From Caballeronia udeis (GTDB taxonomy: Bacteria; Pseudomonadota; Gammaproteobacteria; Burkholderiales; Burkholderiaceae): 64,000 bases of DNA. Below the pieces are notes generated by a model. It was not told where the DNA came from. It made no database searches and saw only the letters and a list, made by a program, of their open reading frames with translations. Below, one piece after another: positions 17,297 through 25,610 of the stretch. The translations under genes were made by a program, and so were the position numbers. Where the stretch lies: positions 1 through 64,000 of the forward strand of contig NZ_FCOK02000051.1 of the NCBI RefSeq assembly GCF_001544555.2. Direction: 5' to 3'. Positions within the stretch are counted from its first letter, which is position 1. Every line of letters starts with the position of its first letter.

Positions 17297-18123
17297 ATAC
17301 GCCCGAACACTCTCCCCTTGGCAAGCCGGTCCAGTACAGCGAACGTTACGATCCGGCGCTGCTCTTTCCCATCGCGCGGGCTGCTGGCCGCGAGGCTATC
17401 GGCGTGCCGGCGCAGTTGCCGTTTTTCGGCACCGATATCTGGAATGCCTACGAGCTTTCATGGCTGAACAAAAAAGGCAAACCGCAGATCGCGGTGGCAA
17501 CGTTCATCGTGCCGGCGGAGTCGCCGAATATCGTCGAGTCGAAGTCATTCAAGCTGTATCTCGGGTCTTTCTCGCAGACGGCGTTTGATTCTGTCGACGA
17601 CGTTCGGGCTGCGATTCGCAAGGATGTTTCCGCTGTTTGCGGTGCGAATGTTTCTGTGCAGCTTGTCGCGCCTTATGAGTTTGCGGTGAAGCTCAAGATG
17701 GAGGAGTTCGAAGGGTTGTCGCTGGATCGGCTGGATCTGGACGCTGATGTTTATTCGCCGGATCCATCGTTATTGCGCGCCTCTTTTGATGAATCGCCAG
17801 TCGATGAAACGCTATTTTCGAATCTGTTGAAGTCCAATTGCCCGGTGACCGGGCAACCGGATTGGGGCAGCGTGCAAATTCGCTATGTCGGTACGCCGAT
17901 CGATCACGCCGGTTTGCTGCGATATATCATTTCTTATCGCGAACATACGGGGTTCCACGAGCAATGTGTCGAGCGGATTTTCATGGATGTCATGCGGGAA
18001 TGTAAGCCACAACGGCTGGCCGTTTACGCGCGATATACGCGACGCGGCGGATTGGATATCAACCCGTTTCGGACGAACTTCAATCTGCCATTGCCGGATA
18101 ACGCGCGATTGGCGCGGCAGTAA
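17293..18123 (+). CDS. queF: NADPH-dependent 7-cyano-7-deazaguanine (preQ0) reductase
   Basis: Reduces preQ0 to preQ1 in queuosine biosynthesis. The ATG at 17293 gives 276 residues, the length of the two-domain (YqfD-like/long) QueF type. The QueF signature VESKSFKLYLGSF is near residues 79-91, the catalytic cysteine lies in LLKSNCPVTGQPDW, and HTGFHEQCVERIF is also conserved. It is the last gene of the ilvA - nucleotidase - queF unit and converges on the RidA gene. Confidence 0.96.
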   Translation: MNTPEHSPLGKPVQYSERYDPALLFPIARAAGREAIGVPAQLPFFGTDIWNAYELSWLNKKGKPQIAVATFIVPAESPNIVESKSFKLYLGSFSQTAFDSVDDVRAAIRKDVSAVCGANVSVQLVAPYEFAVKLKMEEFEGLSLDRLDLDADVYSPDPSLLRASFDESPVDETLFSNLLKSNCPVTGQPDWGSVQIRYVGTPIDHAGLLRYIISYREHTGFHEQCVERIFMDVMRECKPQRLAVYARYTRRGGLDINPFRTNFNLPLPDNARLARQ

Positions 18124-18135
18124 AAGCTCTTCACG

Positions 18136-18159
18136 CGGGTGGTCCGACAATACCACCCG
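18136..18159. terminator. Hairpin between convergent queF and ridA-like genes
   Basis: A perfect 8-bp stem CGGGTGGT/ACCACCCG with an 8-nt loop sits in the 56-bp gap between the two stop codons. There is no long T-run on either side, so terminator function is likely from position but not canonical. Confidence 0.5.
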
Positions 18160-18179
18160 TGCGAACAACGCCAACGCGC

Positions 18180-18566
18180 TTAAGCGCCGGCCTTCTTATA
18201 AGCCACGCAATCCACTTCAACCTTGCAATCAATCACCATCGATGAAACCACGCAAGCGCGTGCCGGTGGATGCTCGCCGAAGTATTCCTTGAACACCTTG
18301 TTAAACGAAGCAAAGTCGCGCGGATCGTCGAGCCAGACGCCGCATCGAACGACATGCTCCGCGCCATATCCGGCTTCTTTTAAAATCGCGAAAACGTTCT
18401 GAATCGCCTTATGCGATTGAGCCACGATCCCGCCCTCGATCACTTCGCCATTTTCCATCGGCGTCTGGCCAGAGACATAAAGCCAGCCATCCGCTTCCAC
18501 CGCCCGGGAAAACGGCATCACTGCACCGCCTTGCCCCTTTCCACCTTCCACGCCATATCGCTTCAT
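18180..18566 (-). CDS. RidA-family enamine/imine deaminase
   Basis: RidA/YjgF/YER057c family; members hydrolyse reactive enamines and imines, such as 2-aminoacrylate, released by PLP-dependent dehydratases. The ATG at 18566, preceded by GGAGA, gives 128 residues; an in-frame TTG at 18581 is less likely. Conserved parts are PFSRAVEADGWLYVSGQTP, the PPARACVVSSMV segment with the substrate-binding Arg, and DCKVEVDCVAY. It follows the deacylase gene by 30 bp on the same strand, which suggests a housekeeping role for that D-amino-acid pathway. Confidence 0.92.
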   Translation of the reverse strand: MKRYGVEGGKGQGGAVMPFSRAVEADGWLYVSGQTPMENGEVIEGGIVAQSHKAIQNVFAILKEAGYGAEHVVRCGVWLDDPRDFASFNKVFKEYFGEHPPARACVVSSMVIDCKVEVDCVAYKKAGA

Positions 18567-18596
18567 TTCAAAACTCTCCAAGCAAAAAAACCAAAA

Positions 18597-20078
18597 TCAA
18601 AAATGCCCGAGCGCGTCGAGTCTGGAACCCTCGCCACGCGCCACAAAATGCCCGGCCCTTAACCCCGTCACGGCGCCGTCGAGATACGACAGCACGCCAT
18701 TCACCCAAACCGCATCAATACCATCCGCCGTCTGCCGAGGCTCGGCGAACGTGGCGGTATCGATGACCTTGTCGGCATCGAAGAGCACCAGGTCCGCGTG
18801 ATAACCCACCTGCACCTGACCGCGCTCCGACAACCCAAACCGTCGCGCCGATAACCCCGTCATCTTGCGCACCGCTTCCTCGAGCGGCACCAGCGACGTA
18901 TCGCGCGCGTAATGCCCCAAGACCCGCGGAAACGCGCCCCACAATCGCGGATGCGGCAGCGGATCATTCGGCAAGCCGTCGGAACCGACCATCGTCGCCG
19001 GATGCGACAAGATCCGCCGCACGTCGTCTTCCGACATGTTGTGATAAACCGCGCCCGCCGGCCGCAGGCGCTTGCCCGCCTCCTGCTGCGTCACGCCCCA
19101 CTCCGCTGCAATCGCGGAAATCAACTTCCCCGCCATCTCCGGATGCGACTCCGACCACGTGATCGTGATCTCGATATCGCCGGTCACCTGCTTCAAATCA
19201 AGCGTCGATGAACTCCGGTTGTACGGATAACAATCGCACCCAACCGGCTGCCCGTCCCGCACCTTTTCGAGCGACTTCAAGACCTCCGTGCTGCGCCCCC
19301 AGTTCGATGGCCCCGCGCATTTCAAATGCGAGATCACAACGGGAACACGCGCATGCTTGCCGACCTGATACGCCTCGTCCATTGCATCGAGAATCGCGTC
19401 GAATTCGGTGCGCATGTGCGTGGTGTACAACGCGCCTGCGTGGGCCAAAGGCTCCGCCAACGCCATCACTTCTTCCGGCGGCGCACTGAATGCCGAACCG
19501 TAAGCGAGACCGCTGCTCAACCCGAGCGCACCATGCGCCAGCGCTTCTTCCAACTGCGCGCGCATGCCGTCGATTTCCTCCGATGACGCCCCGCGATCCA
19601 GCCGGTCCATATGGTTGTTCCGCAACGCCGTGTGCCCGATCAACGCCCCCACATTCACGGCCGGCCGGGCATGATTCACCGCATCGACATAGGCGGCAAA
19701 GGTCGGATACTGAAAGTCATCGAACGCGCCGAGCAGGTTCATCGGGTCGGGCGGCTCGCCCTTCAGCGTCACCGGCGACGCGCTGATGCCGCAATTGCCG
19801 ACAATCACCGTCGTCACGCCCTGCGATATCTTCGGCAACATCTGCGGCGAACGAATGACGTGCGTGTCGTCGTGCGTATGGACATCGATAAAACCCGGCG
19901 CCAGCACCCGGCCCTCTGCCTCCACAACGTTGTCCGCCGTCCAGTTGCCCAGCTCGCCGATCGCGACAATCCGGCCATCCTTCACGGCCACATCGCGCTG
20001 AACCGCCGGCGCGCCCGTTCCGTCGATCAGCCGTGCGCCTTTGATCAGCGTATCGACGTGTTCTCCATCCGATGCCAT
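18597..20078 (-). CDS. N-acyl-D-amino-acid deacylase (D-aminoacylase)
   Basis: Metal-dependent amidohydrolase that removes the acyl group from N-acyl-D-amino acids. The 493 residues show the composite urease-type fold with the metal motif GFIDVHTHDDTHV (about residues 61-73). Also visible are the metal-binding Cys region VIVGNCGIS, the carboxylate/His segments YTTHMRTE and VISHLKCAG, and TMVGSDGLPNDPLPHPRLWG with the catalytic Asp. It sits between the RpiR-type regulator and the RidA gene on the minus strand, with the D-threonine aldolase-like gene divergent. Confidence 0.93.
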   Translation of the reverse strand: MASDGEHVDTLIKGARLIDGTGAPAVQRDVAVKDGRIVAIGELGNWTADNVVEAEGRVLAPGFIDVHTHDDTHVIRSPQMLPKISQGVTTVIVGNCGISASPVTLKGEPPDPMNLLGAFDDFQYPTFAAYVDAVNHARPAVNVGALIGHTALRNNHMDRLDRGASSEEIDGMRAQLEEALAHGALGLSSGLAYGSAFSAPPEEVMALAEPLAHAGALYTTHMRTEFDAILDAMDEAYQVGKHARVPVVISHLKCAGPSNWGRSTEVLKSLEKVRDGQPVGCDCYPYNRSSSTLDLKQVTGDIEITITWSESHPEMAGKLISAIAAEWGVTQQEAGKRLRPAGAVYHNMSEDDVRRILSHPATMVGSDGLPNDPLPHPRLWGAFPRVLGHYARDTSLVPLEEAVRKMTGLSARRFGLSERGQVQVGYHADLVLFDADKVIDTATFAEPRQTADGIDAVWVNGVLSYLDGAVTGLRAGHFVARGEGSRLDALGHF

Positions 20079-20127
20079 GCTCTATCTCCTCGATCCTGAA
20101 AATTCGCGCGTTTGCCCGGAAGCCCAA

Positions 20128-21036
20128 TCAATCGCCCAACGGCTGACGCTCGTCCACACCGCCGCCGCGATAAGCATCCAGCGCGTGTTTCATGCGCCGC
20201 AAAAGCTCGCGGCTCGTCTCGCCCTGCTTCACAGCAAGTTCGGTCACAAGCAGGTCGAGCGCCATCAACATGGCGTAGCGGGACGTCGACGGCTTGTAAA
20301 TAAAATCGGTTTCGTTCGCGATGATCGGAATCAGCCAGTCGGCCAGTTGCGCGAGCGGCGACGCGGGCGCAGTCAGCGCAATCACGCGCGCGCCATACTC
20401 CCGGGCGATTCGGCAGCTTTCGACCATCTCCGGCGTCTGCCCCGTCACCGATAACGCCACCACCACGTGCTCGCGCGAGAGCGTCGCGGCGACCATCCGC
20501 TGCAGCAAACCGTCCTGATACGAAGCGACCGGCCGCCCCAGCCGCACGAGGCGGAAACGCGTTTCATCGGCTAGAGCGGTCGAGCCACCGCCCATGCCGA
20601 ACACGTAGATCATCTGTGCATCGGCAAGCGCGGCGGCGGCCGCCGCAATTGGCGCTGCGCGCAACGCGCCGCGATTGTGGGTGAGCGTGGTCTGGATATC
20701 GTCGAAAATACGGGCGGCGAGCGAATCGGCGGGATCGTCCGCACCGGTTTCGTCGTACGAACCGCGCAGGAAGCGCTGGCCGACCGCCGCCGCCTGGGCC
20801 AGCCGCAATTTGAGCTCGCGCACGTCCTGGCATCCCACCGCCTTCGCAAAACGCGTCACGGTCGCAATGCTGACCTCGGCTTTTTTTGCGAGCGCACCGA
20901 TGCTGGCGCGCGAAGCACCGGTCAAATCGTCGAGAATAAGCGCCGCGACCTTCCGTTCCGCCGAGCGCAATTCGGGTGCACGCTCGGCGATCCGGGCGAC
21001 GATATCGAAAGCAGGCGGTTCGGACGAAACGTTCAT
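20128..21036 (-). CDS. RpiR-family transcriptional regulator (HTH + SIS)
   Basis: Regulator with an N-terminal RpiR HTH (about residues 15-90; recognition segment AEVSIATVTRFAKAVGCQDV) and a C-terminal SIS sugar-isomerase-like domain (about 130-265; MIYVFGMGGGSTALADETRF). The ATG at 21036 follows AAAGGA and gives 302 residues; the longer frame upstream lacks a good start. It is transcribed divergently from the D-threonine aldolase-like gene and 50 bp ahead of the deacylase, so it probably controls this module. SIS domains usually bind phosphosugars; the effector here is unknown. Confidence 0.92.
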   Translation of the reverse strand: MNVSSEPPAFDIVARIAERAPELRSAERKVAALILDDLTGASRASIGALAKKAEVSIATVTRFAKAVGCQDVRELKLRLAQAAAVGQRFLRGSYDETGADDPADSLAARIFDDIQTTLTHNRGALRAAPIAAAAAALADAQMIYVFGMGGGSTALADETRFRLVRLGRPVASYQDGLLQRMVAATLSREHVVVALSVTGQTPEMVESCRIAREYGARVIALTAPASPLAQLADWLIPIIANETDFIYKPSTSRYAMLMALDLLVTELAVKQGETSRELLRRMKHALDAYRGGGVDERQPLGD

Positions 21037-21057
21037 TGAGATCCTTTGACCCAAGCG

Positions 21058-21101
21058 TGGTACTAAATAACAATGTCTTGCGCATCGTACTTTCTGTACC
21101 A
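21058..21101. promoter_or_regulatory. Candidate RpiR operator pair in the divergent promoter
   Basis: TGGTAC (21058-21063) and its inverse GTACCA (21096-21101) lie 38 bp apart in the 148-bp space between the RpiR gene and the D-threonine aldolase-like gene. The spacing and place suit a multimeric local regulator, but the half-sites are short. Confidence 0.35.
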
Positions 21102-21184
21102 TTATCGCGTCAATCTCGATATTGAATCGAACACAGCCGTACAAGCCCCTGACTCTATACAAACGAACGATGGAGTAGCAGCAC

Positions 21185-22459
21185 ATGAAAGTTACAAACT
21201 ATCAAAGCGCGACAATCGACCCTTTTGGCAAGGGTCTGGGCATGGTGCCGGGCGTAAGCGTCCACCTGGCGGATGCCGCGCGCCTTGACTGGAACCTGCT
21301 GGACGAGGACGTAAGCCTGCCTGCCGCCGTGCTGTACGCGGACCGGATCGAGCACAACCTGAAGTGGATGCAGGCCTTCGTGGCCGAATACGGCGTCAAG
21401 CTCGCGCCGCACGGCAAGACGACCATGGCGCCGCAATTGTTTCGCCGCCAGCTTGAGACCGGCGCGTGGGGCATTACGCTGGCCACCGCGCATCAGGTGC
21501 GGGCGGCTTATCGGGGCGGTGTGTATCGCGTGCTGATGGCGAATCAGCTGGTCGGCAAACGCAATATGGGCATGATCGCGGAGTTGCTGACCGACCCGGG
21601 TTTCGAGTTCCATTGCCTCGTGGATTCGGCAGACAACGTCGATCAGCTCGGCGCGTTTTTCAGCGACGTGAACAAGCAGGTGAACGTGCTGCTAGAGCTG
21701 GGCGTGGCGGGCGGCCGCACCGGTATTCGCGACGACGCGCAGCGCGACGCGGTGCTGGCAGCCATCGCTCGCTGGCCCAATGCCGTGAAGCTCACCGGCG
21801 TCGAGCTGTATGAGGGCGTGCTGCAGGACGAATCGAAGGTACGGGCGTTTCTACAGAACGCGGTGGACGTGACGCGAGCGCTGGTCGCCGAGGGCAAGAT
21901 CGCACGCAAGCCGGCGATCCTCTCGGGCGCGGGATCGGCGTGGTACGACGTTGTTGCCGACGAATTCGCGAAAGCGAATAGCGATGCAATCGAAGTGATC
22001 CTGCGCCCGGGCTGTTATCTGACGCACGACGTGGGCGTGTACAAGAAAGCGCAGAACGAGATTTTCGCCCGCAACCCGATCGCGAAGAAAATGGGCGAAG
22101 GGTTGAAACCGGCGCTGCAATTGTGGGCCTATGTGCAGTCGATTCCGGAGCCGGATCGCGTGATCATCGGCCTCGGAAAACGCGATGCCGCCTTCGACGC
22201 CGGCATGCCCGAACCCGCTCGCCACTTCCGTCCTGGTACGCAATGGCCGCGTGACATCAAGACCGATGAAGGCTGGGAAATCTTCGGCATGATGGACCAG
22301 CACGCGTACTTGCGGATCAAGCCGGGCGACGACATCAAGGTCGGCGACATGATCGCGTTCGACATCTCGCACCCCTGCCTCACGTTCGACAAATGGCGCC
22401 AGATTCTGGTCGTCGATACAAAATATCGCGTGAAGGAAGTGATCGAAACGTCGTTCTAG
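21185..22459 (+). CDS. D-threonine aldolase / D-serine dehydratase-like PLP enzyme
   Basis: Fold-III PLP enzyme of the alanine-racemase-like DSD1/D-threonine aldolase family. The PLP lysine is K78 in KLAPHGKTTMAPQ. The C-terminal D-serine-dehydratase-like domain holds the metal ligands His396 and Cys398 in DISHPCLTF, matching the zinc site of eukaryotic D-serine dehydratase. Glycine-rich phosphate-binding ILSGAGSAWYD is also present. The 424-residue start at 21185 follows GGAG. Aldol cleavage of D-threonine and deamination of D-serine cannot be told apart by sequence alone. Its neighbours (deacylase, RidA, RpiR) fit D-amino-acid catabolism. Confidence 0.9.
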   Translation: MKVTNYQSATIDPFGKGLGMVPGVSVHLADAARLDWNLLDEDVSLPAAVLYADRIEHNLKWMQAFVAEYGVKLAPHGKTTMAPQLFRRQLETGAWGITLATAHQVRAAYRGGVYRVLMANQLVGKRNMGMIAELLTDPGFEFHCLVDSADNVDQLGAFFSDVNKQVNVLLELGVAGGRTGIRDDAQRDAVLAAIARWPNAVKLTGVELYEGVLQDESKVRAFLQNAVDVTRALVAEGKIARKPAILSGAGSAWYDVVADEFAKANSDAIEVILRPGCYLTHDVGVYKKAQNEIFARNPIAKKMGEGLKPALQLWAYVQSIPEPDRVIIGLGKRDAAFDAGMPEPARHFRPGTQWPRDIKTDEGWEIFGMMDQHAYLRIKPGDDIKVGDMIAFDISHPCLTFDKWRQILVVDTKYRVKEVIETSF

Positions 22460-23055
22460 GCTTCGTCAGGAAGAGCGGCACTGTCCGTGCCGCTCACCTC
22501 GGCCGTTGTTCCAGCGGCAACTTCCTGAATCCGTTGCTCCAGCGCGCGCAACGCGTCGGAAAGCGCCGTGACGGCATCATCCGGAAGCGTCGATAGAGTC
22601 TCGTGAAGGAACTCGTTGCGGCGCGGCATGCCGGCTTCGGTCACGGCGCGACCCGCATCCGTGAGAATCACGTTCGATACCCGGTTATCACGCTGGTCGA
22701 CACTGCGCGCAATCCAGCCCAGCGCCTCCAGCGTCTTCAACTGCCGCGTAAGCGCGCCCGGGTCCACGCGCAGCCGCTCAACCAACCGCTTCTGCGACAA
22801 CTCGCCCGCGTGATCGTGCAGCGCGAGCAGGATGCGCCAGCGCGGCATTGGATGGCCGACCTGCGATTCGAACGCCTGCATGAACGCACGATAAGTGCGC
22901 CCGAACTGCTGTATGAAGGCGATACGTTCCGTTTCGTCCATGCTGATTGGTTCCCGGCTGACTACTTTGATGCTGGTTGCTTCAGTGGTGCGCGTTTGCG
23001 CGTCGTCCGTGCCCGTGGCGCTCTGCACGTGCTTGCTTTCTGATATCGAGCTCAT
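22456..23055 (-). CDS. MarR-family transcriptional regulator
   Basis: A 199-residue MarR-type winged-helix protein, probably the local repressor of the efflux pump encoded just upstream. The wHTH spans about residues 70-140, with ELSQKRLVERLRVDPGALTRQ as the recognition region and DQRDNRVSNVILTDAGR as the wing. The ATG at 23055 overlaps the pump stop codon by 4 bp (ATGA). An internal ATG at 22941 could instead be used, as the first 38 residues look disordered. The stop codon overlaps that of the convergent PLP-enzyme gene within one CTAG. Confidence 0.9.
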   Translation of the reverse strand: MSSISESKHVQSATGTDDAQTRTTEATSIKVVSREPISMDETERIAFIQQFGRTYRAFMQAFESQVGHPMPRWRILLALHDHAGELSQKRLVERLRVDPGALTRQLKTLEALGWIARSVDQRDNRVSNVILTDAGRAVTEAGMPRRNEFLHETLSTLPDDAVTALSDALRALEQRIQEVAAGTTAEVSGTDSAALPDEA

Positions 23056-24650
23056 TCAGCCACTATCGCCGGTTCGATTTTCGCGCCTTTCAAACGCACC
23101 GGCGGTACGCGACGCGCTTGCCACACTGACAGCACAGCGACAAGCGCCGCCACCGCCAGACCAATGTGAATTGCCGCAACCAACGACTCGCGTGCCGATT
23201 CAAGCAGCATTGCGCCGTTATGGCCGGCAGTCGCGAGTTGCGACAGCAGCGTGGCCTGCGCGTCATGATTGATCAGGATCTGCGGATCGCTCAGGTCGCT
23301 GAACCAGTGGCCGGCATTGTCTTTATCGAGTGAAAGCTGCACGCCGCTTGCGTACAGATGAGTGATCAGCGTGCCGGTCAGGGCCGTGCCTATCATCCCG
23401 CCAATCATGCGCAGCGACTGCAGCAGCGCCGTCGCAATCCCCAGATGCTCGCGCCCGGCCGTCAGTTGCGCGAACACGGTCAGGTTCGGCATGACAAAAC
23501 CCAGCCCCATTCCGCCCAGCACCATGAACATCATCAGCAGCGGACGCGGCATGGAGCGGGTGGCGATCACCACGCCGAGACACGCCACCGCGAGCAGCGC
23601 AAAACCAATGAACAGCATGGCATTGGGATTCTTCACGCGCGTCACGATCCGGCCGTTCACGATACTGCCGATCGTAATGAACACGACCAACGGCGTAATC
23701 ATCAGGCCAGCGTCTTTCGGCGACATCCCAAAACCGCCTTGAAACAGCAAAGGCGCGTAGAACAGCAGCGAGAACATGGTGAAACCGCCGAGAATCGCCA
23801 GCGTAAACAGCGCGGACAGGCTCTTGTTGCGGAACATATCGACGGGAAGAATGGCGTAATCGCAACGCCGTTCCCACTTCCAGAGCGCGTAGCTGGACGC
23901 AACGCTCGCGACCAGCAGCATCAACGACTCCGCCGACAGCCCGTGCTTCGGCAACATTTCGACAAACAATTGCAGCGAACCCAGTGCAATCGCGATCAGG
24001 CCCGCGCCTTGCCAGTCCAGACGCATCTTGCCTTCATGCTTGACATGCCGAAGATGCGGCAGGAAACGCCAGACGAAAAACACCGACAGCAGGCCGACGG
24101 GCAGATTCACGTAGAACACGGAGCGCCAGCCGTAGTATTGGGTCAGAATCCCGCCAAGTGATGGGCCAACCGCGTTCGCAATACCGAACGCCGAACTCAT
24201 CATGACCTGCCAGCGAAGGCGCACGACTGAGTCCGGAAAGAGATCGGGGATGCAGGCAAACGCGGTGCCCACCAGCATGCCGCCGCCAATGCCCTGAAGG
24301 CCGCGCGCGAGCACGAGGAACAGCATGTTGTTGGCGAGGCCGCAAAGCGCGGATGCGACCGTGAACACGACAATGGACGCGATCACGAACGGTTTGCGCC
24401 CGTAATAGTCGCCGAGCCGGCCGAAAATAGGCACGGTGATGACCGATGTAAGCAAGTAGGACGTGGCGACCCAGGCGTAAAGATCGAACCCTCTGAGTTC
24501 GGCGACGATGGTAGGCAGCGCCGTGCCGACCACGGTTTGATCGAGCGCGACCAGCATGGTCACGAAGCAGATGCCCAACATCGCCATTAGCGATTCGCGA
24601 AACGGGAGCACTTGTCCCGCTGAGTGGTGGGCGGCAGTATGAACGGCCAT
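23052..24650 (-). CDS. EmrB/QacA-type MFS drug efflux pump (DHA2 family)
   Basis: Fourteen-helix major facilitator superfamily proton antiporter of the DHA2 family. Motifs seen are LDQTVVGTALPTIV in helix 1, GRLGDYYGRKP in the first cytoplasmic loop and the motif-C-like GPSLGGILTQYYGWRSVFYVNLPVG. I chose the ATG at 24650 (532 residues). A farther ATG at 24695 overlaps the likely -10 box and would be untranscribed. It is cotranscribed with the MarR gene, overlapping by 4 bp. No periplasmic adaptor gene is next to it. Confidence 0.93.
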   Translation of the reverse strand: MAVHTAAHHSAGQVLPFRESLMAMLGICFVTMLVALDQTVVGTALPTIVAELRGFDLYAWVATSYLLTSVITVPIFGRLGDYYGRKPFVIASIVVFTVASALCGLANNMLFLVLARGLQGIGGGMLVGTAFACIPDLFPDSVVRLRWQVMMSSAFGIANAVGPSLGGILTQYYGWRSVFYVNLPVGLLSVFFVWRFLPHLRHVKHEGKMRLDWQGAGLIAIALGSLQLFVEMLPKHGLSAESLMLLVASVASSYALWKWERRCDYAILPVDMFRNKSLSALFTLAILGGFTMFSLLFYAPLLFQGGFGMSPKDAGLMITPLVVFITIGSIVNGRIVTRVKNPNAMLFIGFALLAVACLGVVIATRSMPRPLLMMFMVLGGMGLGFVMPNLTVFAQLTAGREHLGIATALLQSLRMIGGMIGTALTGTLITHLYASGVQLSLDKDNAGHWFSDLSDPQILINHDAQATLLSQLATAGHNGAMLLESARESLVAAIHIGLAVAALVAVLSVWQARRVPPVRLKGAKIEPAIVAE

Positions 24651-24668
24651 TTTTTGATACCGCAATGA

Positions 24669-24680
24669 TTGACTTGTCAA
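24669..24680. promoter_or_regulatory. Candidate MarR operator, 12-bp perfect inverted repeat
   Basis: TTGAC-TT-GTCAA is a perfect inverted repeat. It lies just downstream of the predicted transcription start of the pump operon and 18 bp before the pump start codon, a typical place for a MarR repressor. See the finding on this locus. Confidence 0.55.
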
Positions 24681-24690
24681 CAGAATATGA

Positions 24691-24720
24691 ATCATAGCAC
24701 GGTGAAAGGCTCTAATCCAA
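24691..24720 (-). promoter_or_regulatory. Candidate sigma-70 promoter of the efflux pump - marR operon
   Basis: On the minus strand TTGGAT (24720-24715) and TATGAT (24696-24691) are separated by 18 bp. The predicted start near 24684 gives a leader of about 35 nt with the inverted repeat inside it. Confidence 0.55.
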
Positions 24721-24755
24721 GGCCAGACGCCTTCTCAACCTTTTAGAAATTCGCC

Positions 24756-25598
24756 ATGGAACCGACGCCAATCGCCGCTTCGCCCCTCTCGCAGGAAGAT
24801 CTCGCCTCCCTGCGCCGCGCCAAGGAAGCACTGGAAAGCCCGTCGCTCACGATGAAACTTGCGAGCCTGGTGGGCTCGCCCATCGAAAAGATGATGTCGA
24901 AAATGCCGAACGTTGCGCAGGAAAAAATCGACGAAGCGACTCAGGCCGCGCTAAAGAAATGCCTGCGGCTCGCGCTGCGTACGCTGAGTAAAAGCACGAT
25001 TGACGGCGTGGTGCTGCCGCCGGAAAAACCGCACAACCTGATGCACAAACTGGCCGTAGCGACGACGGGCGCGGCAGGCGGCGCATTTGGGTTGTTCGCG
25101 TTGCCGATCGAATTGCCGGTCACCACCACGCTGATGTTTCGCTCGATCTGCGACATTGCGCGCAGCGAAGGTGAAGACGTGCATCTGATCGACACCCAGT
25201 TGCAATGCCTGATGGTGCTCGGCATGGGCGGCCCGAGTTCGAGCGACGACAGCGCGGATATTGGCTATTTCATCGTGCGTGGAACGCTGGCGCAGTCGGT
25301 ATCGAAGGCAACAAGCGAACTTGCCGCGAAGGGCTTGAGCGGACACGGTTCGACCGCATTGCTCAAGTTTTTGCAGACCGTGGCGTCGCGGTTCTCGGTG
25401 CAGGTGAGCGAACAAGTCGCCGCCAAGTCGATTCCCGCAATCGGTGCGGTGCTTGGCGCCATGATCAACACGGTATTCATCGATCACTTCCAGCAAACGG
25501 CGCACGGACATTTCACGGTGCGCCGGCTGGAGCGCCAATATGGCCAACTGGCCGTCGAGCGCGCTTTCCAGACCATCGATATAACGAGCGGGAAGTGA
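24756..25598 (+). CDS. EcsC family protein
   Basis: A 280-residue EcsC-family protein; the molecular function is unknown. The domain covers most of the chain, with a central hydrophobic glycine/alanine-rich part (VATTGAAGGAFGLFALPIELPVTTTLMFRSICDIA, near residues 99-133) that could associate with membrane. Near the C terminus IPAIGAVLGAMINTVFIDHF is also conserved. It is transcribed divergently from the efflux pump and ends 12 bp from the stop of the convergent esterase gene. Confidence 0.85.
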   Translation: MEPTPIAASPLSQEDLASLRRAKEALESPSLTMKLASLVGSPIEKMMSKMPNVAQEKIDEATQAALKKCLRLALRTLSKSTIDGVVLPPEKPHNLMHKLAVATTGAAGGAFGLFALPIELPVTTTLMFRSICDIARSEGEDVHLIDTQLQCLMVLGMGGPSSSDDSADIGYFIVRGTLAQSVSKATSELAAKGLSGHGSTALLKFLQTVASRFSVQVSEQVAAKSIPAIGAVLGAMINTVFIDHFQQTAHGHFTVRRLERQYGQLAVERAFQTIDITSGK

Positions 25599-25610
25599 TG
25601 CTGTGGTCGT

